Shown here: in pieces, positions 1-8,899 of the stretch
How the letters are laid out: every line of letters begins with the position of its first letter
How positions within the stretch are numbered: position 1 is the first letter of the stretch
DNA from: Cytophagaceae bacterium
Lineage (GTDB): Bacteria > Bacteroidota > Bacteroidia > Cytophagales > Spirosomataceae
Assembly (NCBI GenBank): GCA_947452215.1
Contig: CANGCD010000004.1
Location: 1-35,412 of the forward strand
DNA: 35,412 bases
Direction of reading: 5' to 3'
Notes under the pieces: model-generated
What the model saw: the letters and a program-made list of their open reading frames with translations, nothing else
The model's database searches: none
What the model was told of the DNA's origin: nothing
Program-made: the position numbers and the translations under genes

Positions 1-38
1 CCTTTTTTTAGGATTTTTTTCATTTTTGAATAATTTTT

Positions 39-1139
39 ATGAAAGTTTCTGAGTCAACACCTGCAGTACTCTTACTTCAAGATGGAACCTTATTTCACGG
101 AAAGGCCTTAGGGAAAATCGGAACCCATGGGGGTGAGATTTGCTTTAATACCGGAATGACGGGTTATCAAGAAATTTATACGGATCCTTCTTACAGCGGT
201 CAAGTAATTATTAATACGACGGCACATATAGGAAACTATGGCGTAATCGATCAAGTGGAAGCTGAATCAAATCAAGTACAAATCGCAGGGATGGTTTGTA
301 ACGAGTTCGCAAGCCTTCACTCACGTGCTACCGCTGATGGGTCCTTACAAGATTATTTAGCTGACGCAGGCATCGTTGGAATTTCGGGCATTGATACGCG
401 CGCTTTGGTACGTCACATCCGTACGCAAGGGGTTATGAATTGCTTAATTTCATCCGAGATTTCAGACTTAGCTACCTTACAAGCTGAATTAGCTAAAATA
501 CCTTCCATGGAGGGCTTGGAATTATCTTCACAGGTATGTACTAAACAAGCCTACTTCTTGGGTAACCCTTCAGCAACGTATAAAATTGCGGTATTGGATT
601 TAGGAGTGAAGAAAAGCATTTTGACCAACTTCACTGATCGTGACTGTTACTTACAGGTATTTCCTGCAAAAACTCCTTTCGCAGAGATTGCTGCTTGGAA
701 CCCAGATGGATACTTTGTTTCCAATGGCCCAGGCGATCCCGCAACGATGCCTTATGCGGTGGAAACAGTTTCGCAGTTTTTAGCTTCGGATAAGCCTGTA
801 TTTGGAATCTGCTTAGGTCATCAAATCCTAGCACAGGTATGCGGTCTGTCTACGTATAAAATGCACAACGGTCACCGTGGTTTAAATCACCCGGTAAAAA
901 ACTTAATCTCTGGTCTTTCAGAAATTACCTCTCAAAATCACGGCTTCGCAGTGAAAATGGATGAGTTGAAATCATCGGAGAAAGCAGAGCTTACGCACAT
1001 TAATTTGAATGATCAGACGGTTGAAGGCCTTCGTGTCAAAGGACGCAAAGCATTCTCGGTGCAACATCACCCAGAGGCTTCACCAGGACCGCATGATTCA
1101 CGCTACTTGTTTGATCAGTTTATTGATTTATTAAAGTAG
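39..1139 (+). CDS. carA: Carbamoyl-phosphate synthase small subunit (glutamine amidotransferase)
   Basis: Full-length ORF with CarA N-domain (LLLQDGTLFHGKALG...GEICFNTGMTGYQEIYTDPSYSGQ) and class I GATase motifs (GPGDP, FGICLGHQ, HHPEASPGPHD). Confidence 0.97.
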   Translation: MKVSESTPAVLLLQDGTLFHGKALGKIGTHGGEICFNTGMTGYQEIYTDPSYSGQVIINTTAHIGNYGVIDQVEAESNQVQIAGMVCNEFASLHSRATADGSLQDYLADAGIVGISGIDTRALVRHIRTQGVMNCLISSEISDLATLQAELAKIPSMEGLELSSQVCTKQAYFLGNPSATYKIAVLDLGVKKSILTNFTDRDCYLQVFPAKTPFAEIAAWNPDGYFVSNGPGDPATMPYAVETVSQFLASDKPVFGICLGHQILAQVCGLSTYKMHNGHRGLNHPVKNLISGLSEITSQNHGFAVKMDELKSSEKAELTHINLNDQTVEGLRVKGRKAFSVQHHPEASPGPHDSRYLFDQFIDLLK

Positions 1140-1152
1140 ATACAAATAAAAG

Positions 1153-1186
1153 AAAAGCCCATCCGTCAGCTGACGGATGGGCTTTT
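1153..1186. terminator. Bidirectional intrinsic terminator, perfect 34-bp palindrome
   Basis: AAAAGCCCATCCGTCAGCTGACGGATGGGCTTTT read directly; T-tracts on both strands; lies between convergent carA and the 1248-2660 gene. Confidence 0.9.
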
Positions 1187-1247
1187 TTATGATGTTAAAT
1201 CCCTAGCTTTGGCGATCCTCCAAGGCTTGCGAAATCTATGTCAGGGA

Positions 1248-2660
1248 TTAGTTTTTAGGAAATCCAAATAAAGCATTCTCCTTAATCATCGCAGCGACTG
1301 AACTAGGAACTAATTTCTCCCATTCGCCAGGACCTTGCTGAATCATATCCAAAACCTTGTCGGTACGAATGTTCATCAACTTCTCATCCGATTTTTTGAT
1401 ATCCTCTAATTTTGAATTATCCATCAAATATTGATAAAGACCTTTCAAGTGAGGTGCCGGCTTAAATGATTTTAAATTTAAAACAGCCCCTTGGTCGTCA
1501 ATCGTCGGGTAAAGATATAACTTGATTTTGTGTCCAAATAAATTGGCAAAGGCACTTAATATACCTCCTTCTAAATGTGTATAATGCTTTTCTTCAAAAA
1601 TATATTCGAGGTTTGGCATACCCATAATCAGTGCCATTTTAAGTTTAGAAAATTGACTTAAATAGGCAACCAATTTGAAATACTCATGGAAATTCGAAAT
1701 CAAAACCGTTTGCCCCAATGAACACAAAATATCAACGCGGTCCAGGAAATCCTTCTCGTTGATGTTATGCTTTCCATCTTCCAAACTACGCAGTGTCAAT
1801 TCGGATAAAACACAAATTTTATCATCATCCACATCTGCTTCCTGTTCGAATTGGGATTGTCCCTTCTTCAACATGTCTAAAAAGATGTTGGTCACCGGTC
1901 TGAAGCGACCGCGAATTGCAACGATGTGTTTCTTCGATAAGGCATCATAGGGTTGCATGACATTTCCATCAGGACCAAAAACAGCCGCCTGCGTATACCC
2001 ATGTTTTACTAAATACAAGGACATCAAGCGATTATCTACCTCCTTGAAATCGGCCCCCTCAAAGCGTATCATGTCGATTTCTATACGATCTCTTGATAAA
2101 TCGTCCAATAAGGAAAGTAATAATTGTTCCGGATCTTCATGATGGAAGTAACATCCATACAGGAGATTGACGCCGATGATTCCCAAAGCCTGTTGTTGGA
2201 GTACATTATCATTGTCCAACATATTCACGTGGATGACTACGCTATTAACAGGGCCGTTGGGACGCAGTTGAAAGCGTAACCCTATCCAACCGTGCGCATC
2301 ATTTGTCTTCTGATAATTTAATGCGGAAACGGTGTCCGCAAATGCAAAGAATCGTTTTTCAGCAGCACTTTCAGTTAATCTAACTTGGAGCAATTTGTAC
2401 TCCCGATTTAACATTTTGATTAAGCGCGGCTCACAAACATATTTACCTGATTCTTCTTCGCCATAAATGGCATCGGAAAAGGCCATATCATAAGCAGATA
2501 TGGTTTTAGCGATGGTTCCAGAAGCCCCTCCAGCTTTAAAAAAGTTAGCAGCTACTTCTTGGCCAGCTCCAATTTCAGCAAACGAACCGTAAATACTACG
2601 ATCTAAATTGATCTTAAGTGCTTTTTGTTTCGTTCCAATGGATTTTAATGCAGTGGTCAT
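1248..2660 (-). CDS. Conserved hypothetical protein (470 aa), function unknown
   Basis: Long ORF with ATG start and no signal peptide seen. Resembles a recurring Bacteroidota family (SIYGSFAEIGAGQEVAANFFKAGGASGTIAKTISAYDM). No catalytic motif recognised. Confidence 0.85.
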   Translation of the reverse strand: MTTALKSIGTKQKALKINLDRSIYGSFAEIGAGQEVAANFFKAGGASGTIAKTISAYDMAFSDAIYGEEESGKYVCEPRLIKMLNREYKLLQVRLTESAAEKRFFAFADTVSALNYQKTNDAHGWIGLRFQLRPNGPVNSVVIHVNMLDNDNVLQQQALGIIGVNLLYGCYFHHEDPEQLLLSLLDDLSRDRIEIDMIRFEGADFKEVDNRLMSLYLVKHGYTQAAVFGPDGNVMQPYDALSKKHIVAIRGRFRPVTNIFLDMLKKGQSQFEQEADVDDDKICVLSELTLRSLEDGKHNINEKDFLDRVDILCSLGQTVLISNFHEYFKLVAYLSQFSKLKMALIMGMPNLEYIFEEKHYTHLEGGILSAFANLFGHKIKLYLYPTIDDQGAVLNLKSFKPAPHLKGLYQYLMDNSKLEDIKKSDEKLMNIRTDKVLDMIQQGPGEWEKLVPSSVAAMIKENALFGFPKN

Positions 2661-2746
2661 TGACGAATGAGTTTGTTGATAATTTGCTTAGGCATAAGCA
2701 AGTTAAAAAATAATCGCGTGCAATGGTAACGCTTCTTGAAAAAATC

Positions 2747-3607
2747 CTAAATAAGGTCCTTGTGGATTTCCTTGAAATACATGGTTAAACCAGCCATGGG
2801 CCCCTCGCTGATAATCCCTACGCGTAATTGTTTAGCCTTTAAAACGCGTTGTAATATATCGGCATAATAAAACGCAACCGAACCAGTGAAATGGATAGAA
2901 GTATTTGCCGCTTGTGGGTATTTCAACACGTATAAGTCACAAAAATCGTGAAAGGATTTTTCAACCAATTGATAGCAGAAGGGATGTTTCCGGTGATCGA
3001 ACAAAAATTTTGAAAAGGAAGCGAACCAGCGATTAGGAAATTCTTCCCGGTATGCTTTCTGAAGTACGGTTAATCGGTCCAATTCGCCATATCGTTTAAC
3101 AAATAGTGTACGTAAATCTGAGGGCATCTCATTGTGCAAGTAGCTCAAAACAAGGCTCTTACCTAAATGTCCGCCACTTCCTTCATCCCCAAGCCAAAAT
3201 CCCAGGGGTGGAACTTGATGTTGCAGTTCACCTTGCTCAAAATACCCGGAGTTTGACCCTGTGCCTAATATACAAGCAATGCCCTCGGAATTGCCGCAAA
3301 GTGACAAACCTGCCGCAACCAAATCATTTTGAATGCTGAGCTGGGCTTCACCAATATGTGGTCTTAAGACCTCGTCCAAGACCTTGATTTTGGCTTCATC
3401 TGTTATGCCCGTGCCAAAGTAATAAACAAACTTTATGGTTAGTCCACCTATTTTACTTAGTGTATCGTGCTGCGCGTCTCGAATTTCCTCGGCCGTTTGG
3501 TAGTAGGGATTGATACCCGCAGATTGGAAACTTTCAAACGCTTCATGGGCTTTGGTAATGTATCGCCATGCCGTTTTGGTAGACCCACTTTCAATTAATA
3601 GTATCAT
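2747..3607 (-). CDS. BadF/BadG/BcrA/BcrD-type ATPase / N-acetylglucosamine kinase-like protein
   Basis: ASKHA-fold motifs: LLIESGSTKTAWR (phosphate 1), ACILGTGSNSGYF, GFWLGDEGSGGHLGK, HFTGSVAFYYADIL. Confidence 0.85.
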   Translation of the reverse strand: MILLIESGSTKTAWRYITKAHEAFESFQSAGINPYYQTAEEIRDAQHDTLSKIGGLTIKFVYYFGTGITDEAKIKVLDEVLRPHIGEAQLSIQNDLVAAGLSLCGNSEGIACILGTGSNSGYFEQGELQHQVPPLGFWLGDEGSGGHLGKSLVLSYLHNEMPSDLRTLFVKRYGELDRLTVLQKAYREEFPNRWFASFSKFLFDHRKHPFCYQLVEKSFHDFCDLYVLKYPQAANTSIHFTGSVAFYYADILQRVLKAKQLRVGIISEGPMAGLTMYFKEIHKDLI

Positions 3608-3849
3608 TGTAATAGTCCAATGGGGGTGAATTTTTCGAATACCTTTTCACTGTGTGGCGCATCCGCTAATTCAGATGTTAAATCCTGTCCCGCCCAATGT
3701 TCGTAATGCTTACCATTTTTCCACAATTTGGAATTCGTCATGTCGTAGATATATCCACGGAACGCAACCCAAATTTCAGGTCGGTCTTGCCCATTTCGAA
3801 GAGCTAATTGAGAACGCGTATAGGAATGTAATGCTTGTGACAAAACCAA
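3604..3849 (-). CDS. Cytochrome b5-like heme/steroid-binding domain protein (81 aa)
   Basis: RPEIWVAFRGYIYDMTNSKLWKNGKHYEHWAGQDLTSELADAPHSEKVFEKF resembles the small cyt b5-like family; stop overlaps kinase start (ATGA, 3604-3607); the ORF start is TTG. Confidence 0.75.
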   Translation of the reverse strand: MVLSQALHSYTRSQLALRNGQDRPEIWVAFRGYIYDMTNSKLWKNGKHYEHWAGQDLTSELADAPHSEKVFEKFTPIGLLQ

Positions 3850-3943
3850 GTGTATTATTTTACGAAGCTAAATAAAAAGGATTAAAGACCGTTTTTTTAG
3901 TAAAGATTTTTAATTTTACATCTACGAAAAACTGAAGAAATTT

Positions 3944-4423
3944 ATGAAAATCTTTCAAGGCCTATTCATTTGTTTATTAAGTGCTCAATTGCTCTCGTGT
4001 GGGTCCTCTTCAGGTTCCGATCCAGCTCCCACACCACAACCCACCGTTTCTCAGCTCATCAGTAAAACGTGGAGTGCAAACACAGCAACTTGGGATGGCG
4101 TTACGCAATATGCGAAATCCTCTACAACCAATTTAGTTTCTGGATACGCCCAATTTAAATTAGATTTATCGAGTACGACAGCAGCTTCGTTGACAGAATT
4201 CGACGGTCGTAAATTTACCGGGACTTATAGTTTATCTGCCGACAATAAGAAAATTACCATGAGCGGCCTGACGAGTTCTGAAGGCGCTCCTTCAGGGACG
4301 AATGGTACGTTAGAATTCAACATCGTAGGGACTCCATCTAGCTCGGCATTGAGTCTAGAGACAACAACTACCTACATCAAGGCAAGCAACAAAAAGGTAA
4401 GCTTGACTTTGATTAATCCTTAA
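3944..4423 (+). CDS. Putative lipoprotein, lipocalin-like, unknown function
   Basis: Signal peptide with lipobox (MKIFQGLFICLLSAQLLSCGSS), Ser/Thr-rich beta-type sequence. Confidence 0.75.
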   Translation: MKIFQGLFICLLSAQLLSCGSSSGSDPAPTPQPTVSQLISKTWSANTATWDGVTQYAKSSTTNLVSGYAQFKLDLSSTTAASLTEFDGRKFTGTYSLSADNKKITMSGLTSSEGAPSGTNGTLEFNIVGTPSSSALSLETTTTYIKASNKKVSLTLINP

Positions 4424-4440
4424 CAAATTAGACGATTCGT

Positions 4441-4467
4441 AAGCCGTCCCCCGTGGCGGCTTTTTTT
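4441..4467 (+). terminator. Intrinsic terminator-like hairpin directly before thiL
   Basis: AAGCCG-N10-CGGCTT followed by TTTTTTT; T-tract ends 5 nt before the thiL ATG. Confidence 0.75.
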
Positions 4468-4472
4468 ATTAT

Positions 4473-5492
4473 ATGGAAAAGAGAACGGAAATAGGCACCT
4501 TAGGGGAGTTTGGCTTAATTAAGCGATTAGCCACGCCTTTCGAGCAACATCAAGGTTGGACAAAATTGGGAATTGGTGATGATGCAGCGCTATTAGAAGC
4601 ATCCAATCAATTGACTGTCAGCTCAACGGAATTGCTCATCGAAGGGGTACATTTTGATTTATCCTATACACCCTTGCAGCATTTGGGTTTTAAGGTCGTC
4701 ACAATGGCTGTATCGGATATTGCAGCTATGAATGCAATACCGACTCAAATACTCATTAGCATTGGACTTAGCAATCGTTTTTCTGTAGAAGCGGTCGATG
4801 AGTTGTATGCGGGAATTAAAACAGCTTGCGACGATTATCAAATCGACTTGGTCGGCGGCGATACAACCGCATCTCCACAAGGCCTAATTATTTCCGTAAC
4901 GGCATTAGGTGTTGTCGATTCAACGCAAGTCGTTACTCGTTCAAAAGCCCAAGCTAATGATGTGATTTGTGTGAGTGGGGATTTCGGTGGTGCCTTGTTA
5001 GGATTACAATCCTTAGAGCGCGAGAAACAAGTCTTTTTGGCAAACCCCGACATGCAACCCGAATTAGATAATAAAAGTTATGTGGTATTACGCCAATTGA
5101 AGCCAACGGCACGATTTGATATTATTCATGAATTGCGGGAATTGGGGGTTATCCCAACGGCGATGATTGATAGTTCGGATGGGCTAGCTGCTGAGATTTT
5201 GCATTTATGTGAAGCTTCAGGAACGGGCGCACGAATTTTCGAAAAGAATATACCGATTGATGATGAAACCTATTTAGCAGCGACGGAATTCAATTTGAGT
5301 CCTTTGACTGCTGCCTTGAACGGTGGAGAGGATTATGAGTTAGTCTTTACCGTCTCTCAAGCCGATTTCGAAAAAGTAGATAAGATTGCCGATGTGACGG
5401 CGATTGGCTACATGACCAATGTCCCGAATGAAAAGGTATTGGTGATGAAATCGGATCAAATTGTTAGCCTGACCGCCCCGGGATTAAATTAA
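4473..5492 (+). CDS. thiL: Thiamine-phosphate kinase
   Basis: ThiL/AIR synthase-like motifs: GIGDDAALLE, VVTMAVSDIAAMNA, VGGDTTASP, MIDSSDGLAAEILHLC, NGGEDYELVF. Confidence 0.95.
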   Translation: MEKRTEIGTLGEFGLIKRLATPFEQHQGWTKLGIGDDAALLEASNQLTVSSTELLIEGVHFDLSYTPLQHLGFKVVTMAVSDIAAMNAIPTQILISIGLSNRFSVEAVDELYAGIKTACDDYQIDLVGGDTTASPQGLIISVTALGVVDSTQVVTRSKAQANDVICVSGDFGGALLGLQSLEREKQVFLANPDMQPELDNKSYVVLRQLKPTARFDIIHELRELGVIPTAMIDSSDGLAAEILHLCEASGTGARIFEKNIPIDDETYLAATEFNLSPLTAALNGGEDYELVFTVSQADFEKVDKIADVTAIGYMTNVPNEKVLVMKSDQIVSLTAPGLN

Positions 5493-5498
5493 TTTTTC

Positions 5499-6200
5499 AT
5501 GGCAGTAGCAATCATGCAACCTTATTTTTTCCCTTACTTGGGCTATTTTCAGTTGGTCCAAGCTGTGGATGATTTTGTGTTTTATGATGATGTCATGTTT
5601 ATCAAAAAAGGATGGATTAACCGAAATCGAATTTTGATGCAAGGCCGCGACTTCCTTTTTACAATTCCCTTAGAAAACCAAAGCCAAAATAAAACGATTC
5701 GGGAATCGAATGTGGCTTGGGGAGCTGATTTTCCCGCTAAATTCTTAGCCCAACTAGATTCTGCCTACAAAAAGGCTCCGCAATATGATTTCGTAATGCC
5801 CTTGATCCGAGATTTGTTGGCCTCGCAACCTGAAAGCATGGCTGAATTAGCGGCTAAAAGTATCCAAATGGTTTGGCAATATTTAGGTCTTGAAAAGCGT
5901 TTTCATTTCAGTTCTCAGTTATCAGATAATCAAGCGGAAGGACGTGCAGATCGTTTGATTCATTTGACTAAAGGACTTGGGGACTCGAGGTATATTAATG
6001 CGCTCAATGGTCAAAGCCTTTACGAAAAGGGGTATTTTGCTGAGCAGGGTGTTGAACTTCTTTTTATTAATCCTTCTTTAAGCCCTTATACACAGGGAAA
6101 AGCGACGGAATTTATGCCGGGCTTATCCATGATAGATGTACTGATGTGGAATACGAAGGAACAAGTAAATCAGATGTTGACAAACTACAGCCTTGAATAA
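5499..6200 (+). CDS. WbqC family protein
   Basis: MAVAIMQPYFFPYLGYFQLVQAVDDFVFYDDVMFIKKGWINRNRI is characteristic of the WbqC-like family; 6 nt after thiL. Confidence 0.92.
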   Translation: MAVAIMQPYFFPYLGYFQLVQAVDDFVFYDDVMFIKKGWINRNRILMQGRDFLFTIPLENQSQNKTIRESNVAWGADFPAKFLAQLDSAYKKAPQYDFVMPLIRDLLASQPESMAELAAKSIQMVWQYLGLEKRFHFSSQLSDNQAEGRADRLIHLTKGLGDSRYINALNGQSLYEKGYFAEQGVELLFINPSLSPYTQGKATEFMPGLSMIDVLMWNTKEQVNQMLTNYSLE

Positions 6201-6246
6201 ATTAACCATTTAGTAAATATAAGATTCCGTATCGCATGGATTTTTG

Positions 6247-6254
6247 TAAATTTG
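6247..6254 (+). promoter_or_regulatory. Candidate Bacteroidota -7 element TAAATTTG
   Basis: Matches TAnnTTTG; suggests translation from ATG 6281 rather than ATG 6266. Confidence 0.45.
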
Positions 6255-6265
6255 TGTGGTGATTA

Positions 6266-8212
6266 ATGCGTGACCCTATCATGACCCAATCCATTTTCAT
6301 ACGAAGATATTCCAATCGCTTTCTTTCCAGATGGCTCGTATTGGCAATTGATTTGATGATCGTGATGTTTTCTTTTTCGCTGGCAACGCTGTTGCGCATG
6401 AATTTTCATTATAACGAAATCGATTTTTATAGCTTCCAATTTCACTTTGCTTTATTATTTTTTATTCGGCTACTCGTCTTCCTTGGATTTAAATCCTACA
6501 TGGGAATTATTCGACACACGAGTATAGAAGATGCCATCCTAATCCTGAAAGCGGTCAGCGCGGGTTCTATAATCACAGGCATTTTTTCAATTGCCTTGCG
6601 CTATTCAATGGGTGTCGACACGCTATTGTACGTGCCTCTATCCATTTTGGGGATTGACTTTTTCATTTGTCTTTTCTTGATGGTTTCGTTACGGTTCTTC
6701 GTTAAATCGTTTTACGAGTCTTTTGTAAATGAATTCAAGCCTGCGGTTGGTGTGCTGATTTATGGTGCGGGCTATTCAGGGATGTTGACCAAAAACGTTA
6801 TTCAAAATGATCGGGGAGTCAATTATCAAGTATTGGGATTTATAGATGATAATCCATCAAAAATAGACAAGACAATCGAAGGTATACGCGTATTTAGTTT
6901 GCCTGAAGCGATGGAAAAATTTGTGGATCAATATGAAGGTTTGCAAGTGATTATGGCCATTAACAATATTGGTTTACAGGCCAAGCGTAAGATTTCCGAT
7001 GTGTTTCTTGATCGTGGTGTTGTCGTGAAAATTTTACCTCCGGTTGATAAATGGGTAAATGGAGAGTTTGCGTTAAATCAAATCCACAATGTGAAAATTG
7101 AAGATTTGTTAGGGCGCGAGCAAATTCAAATGAACAATAAGCAAATCAGCCAAGAAATTAACTCCAAATCTGTACTTGTAACAGGGGCGTCCGGATCTAT
7201 TGGTAGTGAAATTGTTCGACAGCTCATCGCCTATTTTCCTTCCAAATTAATTCTGGTCGATCAATCGGAATCCGGACTATTTGATTTGGAATATGAGCTT
7301 TCAGGCCTAATCCCTTCGAATATTGAATTGGTTGTTAAAATTGCAGATGTTACGGATACGAATCGATTAGCTTCCATATTTAAAGCACATAAGCCTGCAT
7401 TTGTTTTTCATGCTGCTGCATATAAACATGTTCCTCTGATGGAAAAAAATCCCTATGAGGCAGTCAAAGTTAATATCCTAGGAACCCAAATTCTCGCAGA
7501 TTTAGCCATCGAACATGGGGTTGATAAATTTGTTATGGTGTCTACGGATAAGGCAGTAAACCCAACCAATGTCATGGGGGCGACTAAGCGTTTTGCCGAA
7601 ATGTATACCCAATCATTGAATGATTTGGAAGGCGTTCGCACCAAGTTCATTGCAACACGTTTTGGAAATGTTTTAGGGTCTAGCGGTTCTGTTATACCCC
7701 TTTTTAAAAAACAAATTGAGCGCGGAGGTCCGGTGACGGTTACACATCCCGATATAACGCGTTATTTCATGACGATTCCTGAGGCCTGCGAACTTGTTCT
7801 TGAGGCTGCGACCATGGGAGAAGGTGGTGAAGTGTTTGTGTTCGATATGGGCGAATCGGTTAAGATCATTAACCTAGCAAAGAAAATGATTACGCTTAGC
7901 GGGCTTCGCGTCGAGCGTGATATTGAAATTAAATATACAGGTCTTCGCCCAGGTGAAAAATTATACGAAGAATTATTGAACACGGATGAAAACACGCTTC
8001 CGACCCACCATCCCAAAATACTCATAGCCAAGGTGAATTCACCAAGCTTTGCCTATATGGAGTCTCAAATTTTGGAAATTGAGCGTTTATTAAAAGAAGG
8101 AGATAATAACAATCTTGTAGCCCGAATCAAGGAGGTTATTCCCGAATACAAGTCCAACAATTCTGTTTTTGAAAAGCTTGATTCAAAAAGCTTTGCTAAG
8201 AAAATCAAATAA
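6266..8212 (+). CDS. Polysaccharide biosynthesis protein, FlaA1/CapD-type nucleoside-diphosphate sugar 4,6-dehydratase (membrane anchored)
   Basis: N-terminal TM region plus SDR domain (VLVTGASGSIGSEIVRQL, HAAAYKHVPLMEKNPYEAVKVNILGT, GEKLYEELL). Start probably 6281. Confidence 0.94.
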   Translation: MRDPIMTQSIFIRRYSNRFLSRWLVLAIDLMIVMFSFSLATLLRMNFHYNEIDFYSFQFHFALLFFIRLLVFLGFKSYMGIIRHTSIEDAILILKAVSAGSIITGIFSIALRYSMGVDTLLYVPLSILGIDFFICLFLMVSLRFFVKSFYESFVNEFKPAVGVLIYGAGYSGMLTKNVIQNDRGVNYQVLGFIDDNPSKIDKTIEGIRVFSLPEAMEKFVDQYEGLQVIMAINNIGLQAKRKISDVFLDRGVVVKILPPVDKWVNGEFALNQIHNVKIEDLLGREQIQMNNKQISQEINSKSVLVTGASGSIGSEIVRQLIAYFPSKLILVDQSESGLFDLEYELSGLIPSNIELVVKIADVTDTNRLASIFKAHKPAFVFHAAAYKHVPLMEKNPYEAVKVNILGTQILADLAIEHGVDKFVMVSTDKAVNPTNVMGATKRFAEMYTQSLNDLEGVRTKFIATRFGNVLGSSGSVIPLFKKQIERGGPVTVTHPDITRYFMTIPEACELVLEAATMGEGGEVFVFDMGESVKIINLAKKMITLSGLRVERDIEIKYTGLRPGEKLYEELLNTDENTLPTHHPKILIAKVNSPSFAYMESQILEIERLLKEGDNNNLVARIKEVIPEYKSNNSVFEKLDSKSFAKKIK

Positions 8213-8840
8213 CAAATCTCTTTGCAATTCGAATAGCAATCCACGTGGCAACTGGGGCAACCAACACATCCAAACTATAATGAACATGTTGGATAAGCAA
8301 AAGCAAAGCCAATACCAAGGTCACCAAAATCGCGATTTTTCGCTCCGTTGGATGAGGTAAAAAATAACAGACAAACACCATCGTTGCCGTATGGCCTGAA
8401 AAGAAGAGGTCCTTCGTGATTGCCATGTTTTCGCCATAAATGAATAATTCCGCTAAGGGATCATGTAAGTCGACCAAACCCATCGGCGGATCAAGTGCAA
8501 CCCCATAGATACAAGCAAAACGCATCAATGTTTCCAAGTTGAATGCCCAGGCAAACCAAAGAAAATGCTTCGGACGTCGAATTATTCGGAACAATAGGTA
8601 GATAACGCTGATGTAAATGATGCCAAAAATGGGTATTGAGACGTTTTTTGCCGGAATATTTGCCAAGATAATATCTTGCATCACGAAGCCTTCGCGTAGC
8701 TGTATCCATTGAAAATAGTCATCAGCCTTCCAAGGGAAAATCGCAAAAACGGCGATGGCTAGTATTAATTGCCACCGAAATCGGCTATCTTGCCACGCGG
8801 CATTCCAAGGAAGTTCGATGGATTTTTCAAAACCTTTCAT
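8205..8840 (-). CDS. PAP2_C (sphingomyelin synthase-like) membrane phosphotransferase/phosphatase
   Basis: Several TM segments plus DLFFSGHT and HVHYSLDVLVAP motifs. ORF track start (TTG 8876) overlaps a -7-like element, so ATG 8840 is preferred. Confidence 0.78.
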   Translation of the reverse strand: MKGFEKSIELPWNAAWQDSRFRWQLILAIAVFAIFPWKADDYFQWIQLREGFVMQDIILANIPAKNVSIPIFGIIYISVIYLLFRIIRRPKHFLWFAWAFNLETLMRFACIYGVALDPPMGLVDLHDPLAELFIYGENMAITKDLFFSGHTATMVFVCYFLPHPTERKIAILVTLVLALLLLIQHVHYSLDVLVAPVATWIAIRIAKRFVI

Positions 8841-8899
8841 GAGATCTTTTCGTTTACACTGCAATTCGGAGCGCAAAACTACGCTAAATATAAAATGAA

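Noticed and set aside
1198-1249. Possible structured RNA between the terminator and the 1248 gene (AATCCCT...AGGGATT)
   Set aside because: 7-bp arms with a 38-nt spacer and only a weak inner stem; not convincing without comparative data.
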